Part shown: positions 44,021 through 53,436 of the stretch, in pieces | Position numbering within the stretch: the first letter of the stretch is position 1 | How the letters are laid out: every line of letters begins with the position of its first letter | Assembly: GCF_001865575.2 (NCBI RefSeq) | Contig: NZ_CP017563.2 | Span: 682,001 to 746,000, forward strand | DNA from: Paraburkholderia sprentiae WSM5005 | Lineage (GTDB): Bacteria > Pseudomonadota > Gammaproteobacteria > Burkholderiales > Burkholderiaceae | Length of the DNA stretch: 64,000 nt | Direction: 5' to 3' | Position numbers and translations under genes: made by a program | Notes under the pieces: model-generated | Told to the model about the DNA's origin: nothing | Seen by the model: the letters and a program-made list of their open reading frames with translations, nothing else | Databases searched by the model: none

Positions 44021-46606
44021 TTACATCGTCACGGTGTCGGCCACTTCCGTGAAGTCCTCGATCTGGTCGAAGTTCATGTATTGATAGATCTTGTCGCCGT
44101 CGGCGTTGAGCACGCCCATGTCGGCCATGTACTCCTCCTTGGTCGGGATCCTGCCCAGACGCGAGCAGATCGCCGCCAGTTCCGCCGAGCCGAGGTACAC
44201 GTTCGTGTTCTTGCCGAGGCGGTTCGGGAAGTTACGGGTCGAGGTCGACATGACCGTCGCGCCTTCGCGCACCTGTGCCTGGTTGCCCATGCACAGCGAG
44301 CAGCCCGGCATTTCGGTACGCGCACCGGCTGTGCCGAAGACGCCGTAGTGGCCCTCCTCGGTCAGTTGTTTCTGGTCCATCTTGGTGGGCGGGGCCACCC
44401 ACAGCTTGACCGGGATGTCGCGCTTGCCTTCCAGCAGCTTCGAGGCGGCACGGAAGTGACCGATGTTGGTCATGCATGAACCGATGAACACTTCGTCGAT
44501 CTTGGCACCGGCCACGTCCGACAGCGTCTTCACGTCGTCCGGATCATTCGGGCAGGCGACGATCGGCTCGTGAATGTCGGCGAGATCGATCTCGATGACC
44601 GCTGCGTAGTCGGCGTCGGCATCCGGCGACAGCAGTTGCGGGTCGGCGAGCCACTGCTCCATCGCCTTGATGCGGCGCTGCAGGCTGCGCGGGTCCTGGT
44701 AGCCCTGGGCGATCATCCACTTCAACAGCGTGACGTTGCTGTTGAGGTATTCGATGATCGGTTCCTTGTTCAGGTGGACCGTGCAACCGGCAGCCGAGCG
44801 CTCGGCGGACGCATCCGACAGTTCGAACGCTTGCTCGACCTTCAGATCGGGCAGGCCTTCGATTTCGAGAATGCGGCCGGAGAAGAGGTTCTTCTTGCCT
44901 TGCTTGGCAACCGTCAGCGTGCCTTGCTTGATCGCGTACAGCGGGATCGCGTTGACCAGGTCACGCAGGGTCACGCCCGGCTGCATCTTGCCCTTGAAGC
45001 GGATCAGCACCGATTCCGGCATGTCCAGCGGCATCGTGCCGGTGGCCGCCGCGAACGCGACCAGGCCCGAGCCGGCCGGGAAGCTGATACCGATCGGAAA
45101 GCGCGTGTGCGAGTCGCCGCCGGTGCCCACGGTGTCGGGCAGCAGCATGCGGTTCAGCCAGGAGTGGATCACGCCGTCGCCCGGGCGCAGCGCGATGCCG
45201 CCGCGATTGCTGATGAAGTTCGGCAAGGTTTGATGCGTCTTCACGTCCACCGGCTTCGGATAAGCGGCGGTGTGGCAGAACGACTGCATGACGAGATCGG
45301 CCGAGAAACCGAGGCACGCCAGATCCTTGAGTTCGTCGCGGGTCATCGGGCCCGTGGTGTCCTGGGAGCCGACCGAGGTCATCTTCGGTTCACAGTACGT
45401 GCCCGGACGCACGCCCTGACCTTCCGGCAGACCGCAGGCGCGGCCGACCATCTTTTGGGCCAGCGAGAAGCCTTTGCCGCTGTTGGCGGGCTGCTGCGGC
45501 AGGCGGAACAGCGTCGACGGTGCCAGGCCCAGCGCTTCACGCGCCTTGGCGGTCAGGCCGCGGCCGATGATCAGCGGAATGCGGCCGCCGGCGCGCACTT
45601 CGTCGAACAGCACGTCGGACTTGACCTGAAACTCGGCGATCACTTCGCCGTTCTTCAGCGCCTTGCCTTCGTACGGGCGCAGTTCGACGACATCGCCCAT
45701 TTCCATCTTCGACACGTCTAGCTCGATCGGCAGAGCGCCGGCGTCTTCCATCGTGTTGTAGAAGATCGGGGCGATCTTGCCGCCGAGGCAGACGCCGCCG
45801 AAGCGCTTGTTCGGGATGAAGGGAATGTCTTCGCCCGTGAACCACAGCACCGAGTTGGTGGCCGACTTGCGCGAGGAACCGGTGCCGACCACGTCGCCCA
45901 CGTACGCGACCAGATGGCCCTTTTCCTTCAGCGACTCGATGAACTTGACCGGGCCACGCTTGCCGTCCTCTTCCGGCGTGATACCGGGACGCGCGTTCTT
46001 CAGCATCGCCAGCGCGTGCAACGGGATGTCCGGACGGGTGGTAGCGTCCGGGGCCGGCGACAGGTCGTCGGTGTTGGTTTCGCCCGTCACCTTGAAGACC
46101 GTGACGGTCAGGCTTTGCGGCACTTCCGGACGGCTCGTGAACCATTCCGCGTCGGCCCAGCTTTGCAACACGGCCTTTGCGTTGGCGTTGCCCTTGTCGG
46201 CCAGTTCCTTGACGTCGTGGAACTGGTCGAACATCAGGAGGGTTTTCTTCAGTGCGTCGGCGGCCACGGTGCCCACTTCGGCGTCCGGCAGCAATTCGAT
46301 CAGCGGCTGGATGTTGTAGCCGCCCAGCATCGTGCCGAGCAGTTCGGTGGCGCGCGCGCGCGAGATCAGCGCGCAGGCGGTCTCGCCTTTGGCCACGGCG
46401 GCGAGAAAGCCTGCCTTCACGCGGGCCGCTTCGTCCACGCCGGCGGGCACGCGATTGGTGATCAGCTCGAGCAAAGTCTGCTCTTCGCCGGCGGGCGGGT
46501 TCGTCAGGAGTTCCACCAGCTCGGCGGTCTGCTGAGCCGTTAGCGGCAAGGGAGGAATGCCGAGCGCGGCGCGTGCGGCCACGTGAGCGCGAAAGTTTTC
46601 AAGCAT
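44021..46606 (-). CDS. acnB: Aconitate hydratase B
   Basis: This 861-residue protein is a full-length AcnB-type aconitase. It interconverts citrate and isocitrate in the TCA cycle and may also act on 2-methyl-cis-aconitate. The domain order is the AcnB one: N-terminal helical HEAT-like domain (~1-160), swivel domain (~165-380), then the catalytic core. Iron-sulfur Cys residues are seen in G-S-C-M-T-N-I-G near 710 and P-G-C-S-L-C-M-G near 770. The ATG at 46606 follows AGGTCCCC. It is a single-gene unit with its own terminator and a palindrome in its upstream region. Confidence 0.97.
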   Translation of the reverse strand: MLENFRAHVAARAALGIPPLPLTAQQTAELVELLTNPPAGEEQTLLELITNRVPAGVDEAARVKAGFLAAVAKGETACALISRARATELLGTMLGGYNIQPLIELLPDAEVGTVAADALKKTLLMFDQFHDVKELADKGNANAKAVLQSWADAEWFTSRPEVPQSLTVTVFKVTGETNTDDLSPAPDATTRPDIPLHALAMLKNARPGITPEEDGKRGPVKFIESLKEKGHLVAYVGDVVGTGSSRKSATNSVLWFTGEDIPFIPNKRFGGVCLGGKIAPIFYNTMEDAGALPIELDVSKMEMGDVVELRPYEGKALKNGEVIAEFQVKSDVLFDEVRAGGRIPLIIGRGLTAKAREALGLAPSTLFRLPQQPANSGKGFSLAQKMVGRACGLPEGQGVRPGTYCEPKMTSVGSQDTTGPMTRDELKDLACLGFSADLVMQSFCHTAAYPKPVDVKTHQTLPNFISNRGGIALRPGDGVIHSWLNRMLLPDTVGTGGDSHTRFPIGISFPAGSGLVAFAAATGTMPLDMPESVLIRFKGKMQPGVTLRDLVNAIPLYAIKQGTLTVAKQGKKNLFSGRILEIEGLPDLKVEQAFELSDASAERSAAGCTVHLNKEPIIEYLNSNVTLLKWMIAQGYQDPRSLQRRIKAMEQWLADPQLLSPDADADYAAVIEIDLADIHEPIVACPNDPDDVKTLSDVAGAKIDEVFIGSCMTNIGHFRAASKLLEGKRDIPVKLWVAPPTKMDQKQLTEEGHYGVFGTAGARTEMPGCSLCMGNQAQVREGATVMSTSTRNFPNRLGKNTNVYLGSAELAAICSRLGRIPTKEEYMADMGVLNADGDKIYQYMNFDQIEDFTEVADTVTM

Positions 46607-46914
46607 GGGGACCTGCTGGTATGTGCGTTTCAGGAAAAGGCTTTTAAGGCACTCCAAGCTGTGCCGGGCACTGCTTCGATCGCGATTTTAATTGCAATAC
46701 GTATCCGAGGTCAAATGTCTTATGTCTTATATAAGACTCGGCGGGGAAACCGCCAAGTGCGGTGCCCCTTCGCGCCACCGCAAAGCACTTACTGTGTAAG
46801 CCGCTTCAATCATTCGCAGCGCCAGACGCTTTGATTCCTGCCCGCTAAGGTCTACAACACAAGATGTCCAGCCAGGTTCTTCCCGGCCGGATCCAACCGG
46901 CAGCGGAGGCGCGA
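46607..46914. other. Divergent promoter region acnB / DUF1326 gene
   Basis: These 308 bases carry the acnB promoter on one strand and the DUF1326-operon promoter on the other. The main feature is the palindrome described at 46715-46737. The downstream part also has an in-frame ATG at 46864, rejected as start of the next gene. Confidence 0.5.
46715..46737. promoter_or_regulatory. Palindrome with a repeated half site upstream of acnB
   Basis: GTCTTAT-ATAAGAC (46724-46737) is a perfect 14-bp palindrome, and a second copy of the half site, ATGTCTTAT (46715-46723), sits directly before it. It is 109-131 bp upstream of the acnB ATG. Symmetry and A/T-rich centre are like GntR-type operators. No regulator gene is adjacent, so a trans-acting TCA-cycle or methylcitrate regulator is possible (inference). 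Confidence 0.6.
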
Positions 46915-47517
46915 ATGAGCTATCAACTGATGGGCAGCATCCTCGAAGTGTGCGAATGCAAGGTCCTGTGTCCGTGCTGGATCGGAGAAGATCCCGATAA
47001 CGGCATTTGCCGCAGCGCGCTTGCTTACCACTATGAGCAAGGCGCGATCGACGGCGTCGATGTATCGGGCCTGACGGTCGCGTTCGCGGCGTTCATTCCG
47101 GGCAACGTGCTGAAAGGCGGCTGGCGTGTCGCGATGTTCGTCGACGAGCGCGCGAGCGACGCGCAATTCGATGCGCTGGTAAGCGTGCATCGTGGCGAGC
47201 GCGGCGGCCCTCTCGCGGATCTCGTCCAGCTGATCGGCGAAGTCGTGTCCGTGGAACGCGCGACGATCGAATACGCGGTCGTCGAGGGCAAGGGCAGGAT
47301 GAAAGTCGGCCAGGTGATCGAGGCCGAGTTGGAGCCGTATCGCGGCCCGACCGGAGAACCGACCAAACTGGTCGAAAGCATCTTTTCGACGATACCGGGG
47401 TCGCCTGCCTTCGTCGGCAGGGCGAACTCTTTTCGCCTGCAACATGAAAAGCTCGGTCTCGATCTTGCGTTGACGGGGCATAACGCCATTCAAGGATCGT
47501 TCAGCTTCGCATCGTGA
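46915..47517 (+). CDS. DUF1326 domain protein
   Basis: This 200-residue protein has a conserved N-terminal Cys cluster (C13, C15, C19, C21 in V-C-E-C-K-V-L-C-P-C-W) that marks DUF1326, suggesting metal binding. The start is the ATG at 46915 after GGAGG; an in-frame ATG at 46864 lacks this site. It overlaps the DUF2182 membrane protein gene (GTGA), a pair often seen together. Function unknown. Confidence 0.85.
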   Translation: MSYQLMGSILEVCECKVLCPCWIGEDPDNGICRSALAYHYEQGAIDGVDVSGLTVAFAAFIPGNVLKGGWRVAMFVDERASDAQFDALVSVHRGERGGPLADLVQLIGEVVSVERATIEYAVVEGKGRMKVGQVIEAELEPYRGPTGEPTKLVESIFSTIPGSPAFVGRANSFRLQHEKLGLDLALTGHNAIQGSFSFAS

Positions 47518-48311
47518 AGATGCTCGAACGCTCGCGGCTGTTCGCGCCGCTGTTCGTCGCGTTGACGACCAGCGCGTGGATCGCGTTATGGATGTGGGAC
47601 GCCGGGCCCTACGCGCGCTATCTGCGTCACGCGAGCTGGAGCGAACTACCGCTCGTCGGCGCGATATGCCGCGAGGTGCCCGGCGCGAGCGTCACGATCG
47701 CCGCGTTGCTGCACAGCGTCGCATGGCTGCTGATGATCGCGGCGATGATGCTGCCCACTGCCTTCCCGCTTTTCGACACGTTCCGGCGGATGACGATCGC
47801 GCGCGACAACCGGCGCACGCTGATGGCGCTTCTGATCGTCGGTTATGCGGCGGCGTGGGCGCTGTTCGGCGTCGTCGCGCACAGCCTGGATGCAGCGCTG
47901 CATCGCGTCGCAGACCAATCTCCGATCCTGCTTGCGAACGGCTGGCTGATCGGTGCCGCGATCATCGCGTTCGCGGGCCTCTATCAGTTCAGCAGACTCA
48001 AGCATCGATGTCTCGACAAATGCCGCTCGCCGCTCATCTTCATCACCGAGCGTTGGCGCGGCAGGAATGCTCGCCGCGAGAGCTTTCGGCTCGGCATGAG
48101 TCACGGCGCTTTCTGCATCGGCTGCTGTTGGGCGCTGATGCTGCTGATGTTCGCGGTCGGCACAGGCAGCGTCGGCTGGATGCTGGCGTTGGGCGCGATC
48201 ATGTCGGCCGAGAAGAATTTCCGCTGGGGCAAGTCCATCGGTCAGCCGCTCGGCGTCGCGTTGCTGGCGTGGTCTGCGTGGATCGTCGTGGAACATGCCC
48301 GCATCGCGTGA
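47514..48311 (+). CDS. DUF2182 integral membrane protein (predicted metal-binding)
   Basis: This 265-residue membrane protein has about six hydrophobic segments. A distinctive loop, S-H-G-A-F-C-I-G-C-C-W-A-L, near residue 200, and C-L-D-K-C near 165 fit the predicted metal-binding DUF2182 family. The GTG at 47514 overlaps the upstream stop; an ATG at 47520 is an alternative. Its coupling to the Cys-rich DUF1326 protein suggests that the two work on one metal-linked process. Confidence 0.85.
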   Translation: MKMLERSRLFAPLFVALTTSAWIALWMWDAGPYARYLRHASWSELPLVGAICREVPGASVTIAALLHSVAWLLMIAAMMLPTAFPLFDTFRRMTIARDNRRTLMALLIVGYAAAWALFGVVAHSLDAALHRVADQSPILLANGWLIGAAIIAFAGLYQFSRLKHRCLDKCRSPLIFITERWRGRNARRESFRLGMSHGAFCIGCCWALMLLMFAVGTGSVGWMLALGAIMSAEKNFRWGKSIGQPLGVALLAWSAWIVVEHARIA

Positions 48312-48342
48312 ACAAGCGAAAGCAGGCATTCGCCCGCCCCCG

Positions 48343-49251
48343 TCATTTCTCGGCGCCTGCAAAAAACGCAGTGAGTTCGTCAGCGACCGCGCGCGGTTGT
48401 TCCTCTGGAATGAAGTGCCCGCAGTGACTAATGGTCCGGCCTTGCACATCAGTGAAAAAGGCTCGCAGAGGAGTCGCCATATCGGCGATGGAACCTTGAT
48501 CGGAACCAAGCGTCAGCAGCGGCAGCTCGAGCATGCCACGCCCCTTCAACGCCTCGTTCTGCCGGGCTGACACATGCGCCGCGCGATAGTAGGCGAGGCC
48601 GGCGCGCAAGCCGCCGTCTTTGCGCAGAATGCGTAGATATTCGTCGATATCGGAATCAGTGAAAGTATCGGGATTTGCCGTCTTGCGCCGCAAAAACCAT
48701 TCGAGGTATTCGCGTTCCTTGCCGGCTAGCAGCACTTCCGGCAAGTCCGGCAGCGTGTGAAATGCAAAATGCCAGGTGCGCCATGCACGCTCGGGCGCAA
48801 TCGACAACGCATCGGGCAACGTGACGCCGGGGATTCCCGCATCCAGCAGCGCGAGTCGCCGGACCTCGTCGGCGAACATCGCCGCGTAAGGAAATGCCAC
48901 CCAGGCGCCAATGTCGTGCGCAGCAAGAAAGTAGCGGGTCACCCCGAGTTGCTGGAGCAGACCGCGGACATGGCTTGCAAGGGTCTGCGTGTCGTAGCCG
49001 TCCATCGGACGATCCGAATCACCTTGCCCAGGCAGGTCCGGTGCGACGATTCTGTAGGTATCGGCGAGCAATCCCATCACTTTGCGCCAGGCGAACCAGC
49101 TCTCGGGAAATCCCGCGAGCAAGACAACCACGTCGCCCTCCGGGTTCCCACCCGTCACGTAGTGCAGTCGAAGTCCGTTTACGGTCGCGAATTTGTGCTC
49201 GAATCCTGCTAGCTCCGCAACGGGTCTTGATGGAGGCAACGTGTTCACCAT
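48343..49251 (-). CDS. Alpha/beta hydrolase, epoxide hydrolase / haloalkane dehalogenase-like
   Basis: This 302-residue enzyme has an Asp nucleophile in A-H-D-I-G-A-W near residue 115 and a catalytic His in C-G-H-F-I-P near 278. Both are typical of epoxide hydrolases and dehalogenases. The oxyanion-loop motif, usually H-G-F-P, reads A-G-F-P here (His to Ala). The ATG at 49251 follows AGGAAG about 8 nt upstream. An in-frame ATG at 49344 would add 31 residues. A TetR-type operator lies upstream (49359-49378), matching the one in front of the downstream tetR gene. Confidence 0.83.
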   Translation of the reverse strand: MVNTLPPSRPVAELAGFEHKFATVNGLRLHYVTGGNPEGDVVVLLAGFPESWFAWRKVMGLLADTYRIVAPDLPGQGDSDRPMDGYDTQTLASHVRGLLQQLGVTRYFLAAHDIGAWVAFPYAAMFADEVRRLALLDAGIPGVTLPDALSIAPERAWRTWHFAFHTLPDLPEVLLAGKEREYLEWFLRRKTANPDTFTDSDIDEYLRILRKDGGLRAGLAYYRAAHVSARQNEALKGRGMLELPLLTLGSDQGSIADMATPLRAFFTDVQGRTISHCGHFIPEEQPRAVADELTAFFAGAEK

Positions 49252-49358
49252 CGTGGAACTTCCTGATGGCACGGGCGAATGATGTGTTTTCACGAACGAG
49301 ATTCCTTTGAATTGGCCGATGACACCGCTGAGCGGTTTTCTCATCGTTAAATGTCCAT

Positions 49359-49378
49359 TAGGAAATATCCATTTCCTA
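49359..49378. promoter_or_regulatory. TetR operator copy 1, upstream of the hydrolase
   Basis: TAGGAAAT-ATCC-ATTTCCTA is a 20-bp dyad with perfect 8-bp arms. The same arms recur at 50058-50075 upstream of the tetR gene. The hydrolase start (49251) is 108 bp away, the alternative 49344 start 15 bp away. The match points to shared control by the adjacent TetR protein. Confidence 0.75.
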
Positions 49379-49426
49379 ACTGGTGGACAGGATGCGATGC
49401 CGATGCGAGTTTATGTCTTGCCGTGC

Positions 49427-50047
49427 TTAGTCCAGCAGGCGCATGGCCTGATCGGCGGCCGCCATCATGCGTGCGCGGGATTGCCCGACTTTGCCGAGCA
49501 CCCTGAAGCCTTGTGTCAAGCTCAGCAGCGTGCGGCCAGCCGCGTCCGAATCCACGGCGGACGCGATCGAGCCGTCTGTCTGGCCAAGCCGGATCAGACG
49601 GCACAACAGGCGCTCCGTTCGCTGCAAGGCCGCGACGACACGACTTGCGACTTCATCATCGAGCGCCAGCAAGTCGATTGCACTTCCGACTACGAGACAG
49701 CCTCGCTTGCCCTCATCGCCAATCGCCGATTCAGCATAAAACTGCAGAACGGCCCTGACTTTGTCGCGACCGGTTTGCTGCGCGCCGATCAAGGTCTGCA
49801 ACTGGCCATTTCGTATCTGGATGTAGCGGTCGAGGGCGGCAACGAACACCGCTCGCTTATCGGCAAATGCCTTGTAGATACTGCCGGCCGTGAGTCCCAT
49901 CGCTGAACCGAGGTCCCCCAGAGACGCGCCTTGATAACCGCGCTCGCGAAAAATCCGAATTGCGCCGTCCAAGGCTACGTCCATGTCGAATTCGCGTGGA
50001 CGACCTGGAGCACGTGGCTGTCTGGCAGCATGGTTGCGTGTAGTCAT
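49427..50047 (-). CDS. TetR-family transcriptional regulator
   Basis: This regulator of 206 residues (ATG at 50047) has a TetR DNA-binding helix-turn-helix near residues 35-65 (A-S-L-G-D-L-G-S-A-M-G-L-T-A-G-S-I-Y-K-A-F) and a C-terminal domain with a G-C-L-V-V-G segment near 110. An in-frame ATG at 50077 would overlap the operator palindrome, so it is rejected. It is upstream of the alpha/beta hydrolase gene on the same strand. Both genes carry the same operator. Confidence 0.92.
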   Translation of the reverse strand: MTTRNHAARQPRAPGRPREFDMDVALDGAIRIFRERGYQGASLGDLGSAMGLTAGSIYKAFADKRAVFVAALDRYIQIRNGQLQTLIGAQQTGRDKVRAVLQFYAESAIGDEGKRGCLVVGSAIDLLALDDEVASRVVAALQRTERLLCRLIRLGQTDGSIASAVDSDAAGRTLLSLTQGFRVLGKVGQSRARMMAAADQAMRLLD

Positions 50048-50057
50048 GCGGCGATTA

Positions 50058-50077
50058 TAGGAAATGATCATTTCCAA
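50058..50077. promoter_or_regulatory. TetR operator copy 2, upstream of tetR
   Basis: GGAAAT-GATC-ATTTCC (50060-50075) is a perfect 16-bp palindrome; the extended arm TAGGAAAT equals that of the hydrolase operator. It ends about 10 nt upstream of the tetR ATG, so bound repressor should block its own promoter. Confidence 0.75.
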
Positions 50078-50208
50078 ATCAAGATGTGGCGATGTGACGC
50101 CGGGGGGTGCACAACTTTTAGTAGCACGGTCACTGCGAAAGATCGACGCCGACGCAGTCGAGCGAATCCGGTGTAGTCTGACGGTCTGGTACTCATTTCG
50201 GAGGCGGC

Positions 50209-51738
50209 ATGGAACGGGAGCTAAAACTGCGCGTGGCGAAAGAAGACCTCGGCACTTTGCGTCAAGTACCGATGCTTGGGCAATCAGGAACGAAAGCGGG
50301 AACTCCCCACCTGCTGACGAGCACGTATTTCGATACGCCCGAATTTTCGTTTCACTGGTGCAAGGCTTCGCTGCGCGTGCGCGCCGTCGGCAACGAGAAA
50401 ATTCAGACGCTGAAGCTCGACGGATCGGCGCAGGCTGGACTGTTCGACAGAGACGAGTTCGAGATGCCGGTGAATGGCGACGCGCCCGATCTGAAGTTGC
50501 TGTGCGACCAGATCCCCGAGCAGAGCGACTGCGGAAAACTGATTCGCGACGAAACCGTCGCGGCCCGACTGAAGCCCGTGTTCGTGACGCGGATCAACCG
50601 ATCAGCGTTTGCGCTGCAGCAACCGTCCGGCGATGAACTCGAGCTTGCGCTCGACGAAGGAACCATCGAGGCGGAGTCGGGTTCGGTGCAGCTCGCCGCC
50701 GTGGAACTGGAATTGAAACAGGGCAATCCGGACGCGCTGTACCGCACCGCGCTGGACATGCTGGAATCCGTTCCGCTGCGCATCGATCATCGCAGCAAGG
50801 CCGATCTCGGCTATGCGTTGCTCGTGGCCGAGCACACCGAGGCCGTGAAAGCACACCCCGTGGTACTGGATAAACGCGATTCGGTCGAGGATGCATTCTG
50901 CGCGATCGCGCGCAACTGCCTGGACCAGGTCCACGCGAATGAACAGGGGGTCGTGTCGGGCCACGATCCATCGAGCGTCCATCAGATGCGCGTGGGGCTT
51001 CGCCGCTTGCGTTCGGCTCTCGATCTGTTTGCGAAGGTCATTCCCAGCTCTTCTGGATTCAACGAGGAATTGCGCTGGATTGCTTCGGAACTCGGCGCCG
51101 CGCGCGACTGGGAAGTGCTCGCGGGATCGACGCTTGAACATGCCGGCTCCAACGGCAATGCGAACGAGGTCCAGCCCGTGAGGCAGGCGTGCGAGCAGAT
51201 TGCCGTCAACAACCGGCAGCGTGCGGCTGCAGCGGTGGAGTCGGTTCGCTACACGCGGCTCGCGCTCGAGTTCACGCGCTGGTTGAACCGAAAGGGTTGG
51301 CGAGATGAGATGTCCGACGAACAGCGCAAAGCGATCGGCAGCCCGGTGAAGCCGTTCGCCGCGGATATCCTGCGCCGTCGGCACAAGAAACTGATTAAAC
51401 GCGGCAAGGGGCTGGCCGATCTCGACGATCAGCGTCGTCACCGCGCCCGCATCGCAGCGAAGAAAGTTCGATACGCGACGGAGTTTTTCGCGTCGCTGTG
51501 CCCGAAGCGAGCCGTGCGCAATTATGTGAACGCGCTCACCGCGCTTCAGGATGATCTCGGCTGGCGCAACGATGCCGTCGTCGCCGATCATCTTCTGAAG
51601 TCGCTGCTGACAACGTCGCCCGAGGCGGCCCCGGGCGCAGCCTTCGCTCGCGGCTTCCTCGCGTCGCGCGTCGCGGCCGATCATCAGACGTTGAAGAAGC
51701 TGTGGAAGCGCTTCAAACTCCTTTCGTCACCGCACTGA
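50209..51738 (+). CDS. CYTH-CHAD domain protein (polyphosphate-related)
   Basis: This 509-residue fusion has an N-terminal CYTH domain (~1-200), identified by E-x-E-x-K in M-E-R-E-L-K-L, and a C-terminal CHAD domain (~220-500). The latter has basic, His-containing helices such as V-H-Q-M-R-V-G-L-R-R-L-R-S and H-R-A-R-I-A-A-K-K-V-R-Y. CYTH domains hydrolyse triphosphates, and CHAD domains bind polyphosphate. CGGAGG precedes the ATG. It is a single gene, convergent with the Yej operon. Confidence 0.92.
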   Translation: MERELKLRVAKEDLGTLRQVPMLGQSGTKAGTPHLLTSTYFDTPEFSFHWCKASLRVRAVGNEKIQTLKLDGSAQAGLFDRDEFEMPVNGDAPDLKLLCDQIPEQSDCGKLIRDETVAARLKPVFVTRINRSAFALQQPSGDELELALDEGTIEAESGSVQLAAVELELKQGNPDALYRTALDMLESVPLRIDHRSKADLGYALLVAEHTEAVKAHPVVLDKRDSVEDAFCAIARNCLDQVHANEQGVVSGHDPSSVHQMRVGLRRLRSALDLFAKVIPSSSGFNEELRWIASELGAARDWEVLAGSTLEHAGSNGNANEVQPVRQACEQIAVNNRQRAAAAVESVRYTRLALEFTRWLNRKGWRDEMSDEQRKAIGSPVKPFAADILRRRHKKLIKRGKGLADLDDQRRHRARIAAKKVRYATEFFASLCPKRAVRNYVNALTALQDDLGWRNDAVVADHLLKSLLTTSPEAAPGAAFARGFLASRVAADHQTLKKLWKRFKLLSSPH

Positions 51739-51789
51739 GCAGACCGGTTTTGCGCCAACGCACAGACGGCCGGCGCCAGCGCGATTCAC

Positions 51790-53436
51790 TCATCGCAGCA
51801 CCTCGGGTTCGTCGTGCTCCGGCGCGATCATCGAGGCGGCGAGCAACGACTGCGTGTAAGGATGTGACGGCGCATTCAGCACGTCGAGCGTGTCTCCCGC
51901 CTCGACCACGCGACCGTTCTTCATCACGATCACGCGATGGGCCATCGCACGCATCACCGCCAGATCGTGGGTGATGAACAGATAACTTAACCCGTACTTC
52001 CTCTGTAAGCCCGCCAACAACTTCAGCACCTGTCGCTGGATCGACACATCGAGCGCGCTGGTCGGCTCGTCGAGAATCAGCACTTCCGGTTCGACCACCA
52101 GCGCACGCGCGATCGCGATCCGCTGACGCTGCCCGCCGGAAAACTCGTGCGGATAGCGCAGCATCGACTCCTGCGGCATGCCCACTTCCTCGAGCATCGT
52201 CGCGACCCGCACGCGACGCGTGCGCGCGTCGATTTCCGGCCGGTGCACCTCGATCCATTCCCCGACGATCTGCTCAACCGTCATGCGAGGCGACAGCGAG
52301 CCGAACGGGTCCTGAAACACCGCCTGCATCCGTGAGTACAACGCGCGGCGCGAGTTCGCGCCACGCAAGGTGGACAACGGCGCGCCGTCGATATGGACAT
52401 TGCCGGCGGCGGGCCGTTGCAGACCGAGCAGCGTCGCCGCGAGCGTCGATTTCCCAGAGCCCGATTCGCCGACCACGCCGAGCGTCTCACCGCGACGCAG
52501 CGTCAGATCGACGTCGTGCACTGCGCGAAACGTCGAACCGCTGAACAGCGAGCGCCAGCCTTTCGCGGCCGTCCGGTAATCGACCGCGAGGCCTTGCACC
52601 TCGAGCACCCGACGCGCGTGCGGTGCGATCGGCTCGATCTCGCGAAGCGGGTCGCTGTCGAGCAACCGCTGCGTGTAAGGATGCTGCGGCGCTGCAAACA
52701 GCGCCTGAGTCGTATTGGTTTCGACCAGCACACCCTTTTCCATTACCGCCACGCGCTGTGCGAAGCGGCGCACGAGATTCAGATCGTGCGTGATCAGCAA
52801 CACCGCCATCCCGCGATCTGCAGCTTCCTGTTCCTGAAGTTCGATCAGCAGATCGACGATCTGCTGACGCACGGTGACGTCGAGCGCGGTGGTGGGTTCG
52901 TCGGCGAGCAGCAGGCGCGGACGGCACGCGAGCGCCATCGCGATCATCGCGCGCTGGCGTTGTCCGCCGGACAGTTGATGCGGGTAGCTGTCGATCCGCC
53001 GTTCCGGCTCGGCAATGCCGGTGCGGCGCAGCAGGTCGATGCCGCGTGCGCGCGCCGCGTTCGACCGCAGACCTTCGTGCAAGCGCAGGCTTTCGGCGAT
53101 CTGCTGACCGATCGTGAACAGCGGATTGAGTGCGGTCATCGGCTCCTGAAACACCATCGCGACATCGGCGCCGCGAATCCCGCGCATCTGCTGCTCCGTT
53201 TTCTGCAATAGATCGACGCCGTCCAGACGTATCTGGCCGCTGGTCCGCGCATGTTCGACGAGGCGCAGGATCGACAGCGCCGTGACGCTCTTGCCCGAAC
53301 CGGATTCGCCGACCAGCGCAACCCGCTCGCCACGTCCGATCGTCAGGTTCAGTTCGTGGACCGCGACCTTGCCGCCGAAACGGATCGAGAACCTGTCGAT
53401 TTCCAGCAGAGGCCTGTGCAACGTTGCGTCGCTCAT
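51790..53436 (-). CDS. yejF: Microcin C/oligopeptide ABC transporter ATPase YejF-like (two ATPase domains)
   Basis: This 548-residue protein has two complete ATPase domains. Walker A motifs (G-E-S-G-S-G-K-S) occur near residues 42 and 320; signature L-S-G-G-Q near 160 and F-S-G-G-Q near 435; Walker B L-L-L-A-D-E-P-T and V-L-I-L-D-E-P-T. This is the YejF arrangement, one gene in place of the DppD-DppF pair. The ATG at 53436 overlaps the permease stop by one base. It energises the YejB-YejE channel for oligopeptide import. Confidence 0.93.
   Translation of the reverse strand: MSDATLHRPLLEIDRFSIRFGGKVAVHELNLTIGRGERVALVGESGSGKSVTALSILRLVEHARTSGQIRLDGVDLLQKTEQQMRGIRGADVAMVFQEPMTALNPLFTIGQQIAESLRLHEGLRSNAARARGIDLLRRTGIAEPERRIDSYPHQLSGGQRQRAMIAMALACRPRLLLADEPTTALDVTVRQQIVDLLIELQEQEAADRGMAVLLITHDLNLVRRFAQRVAVMEKGVLVETNTTQALFAAPQHPYTQRLLDSDPLREIEPIAPHARRVLEVQGLAVDYRTAAKGWRSLFSGSTFRAVHDVDLTLRRGETLGVVGESGSGKSTLAATLLGLQRPAAGNVHIDGAPLSTLRGANSRRALYSRMQAVFQDPFGSLSPRMTVEQIVGEWIEVHRPEIDARTRRVRVATMLEEVGMPQESMLRYPHEFSGGQRQRIAIARALVVEPEVLILDEPTSALDVSIQRQVLKLLAGLQRKYGLSYLFITHDLAVMRAMAHRVIVMKNGRVVEAGDTLDVLNAPSHPYTQSLLAASMIAPEHDEPEVLR

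Noticed and set aside
44570..45721. 383-codon plus-strand frame within acnB
   Set aside because: It is antisense to acnB, which is a full-length, clearly identified gene.
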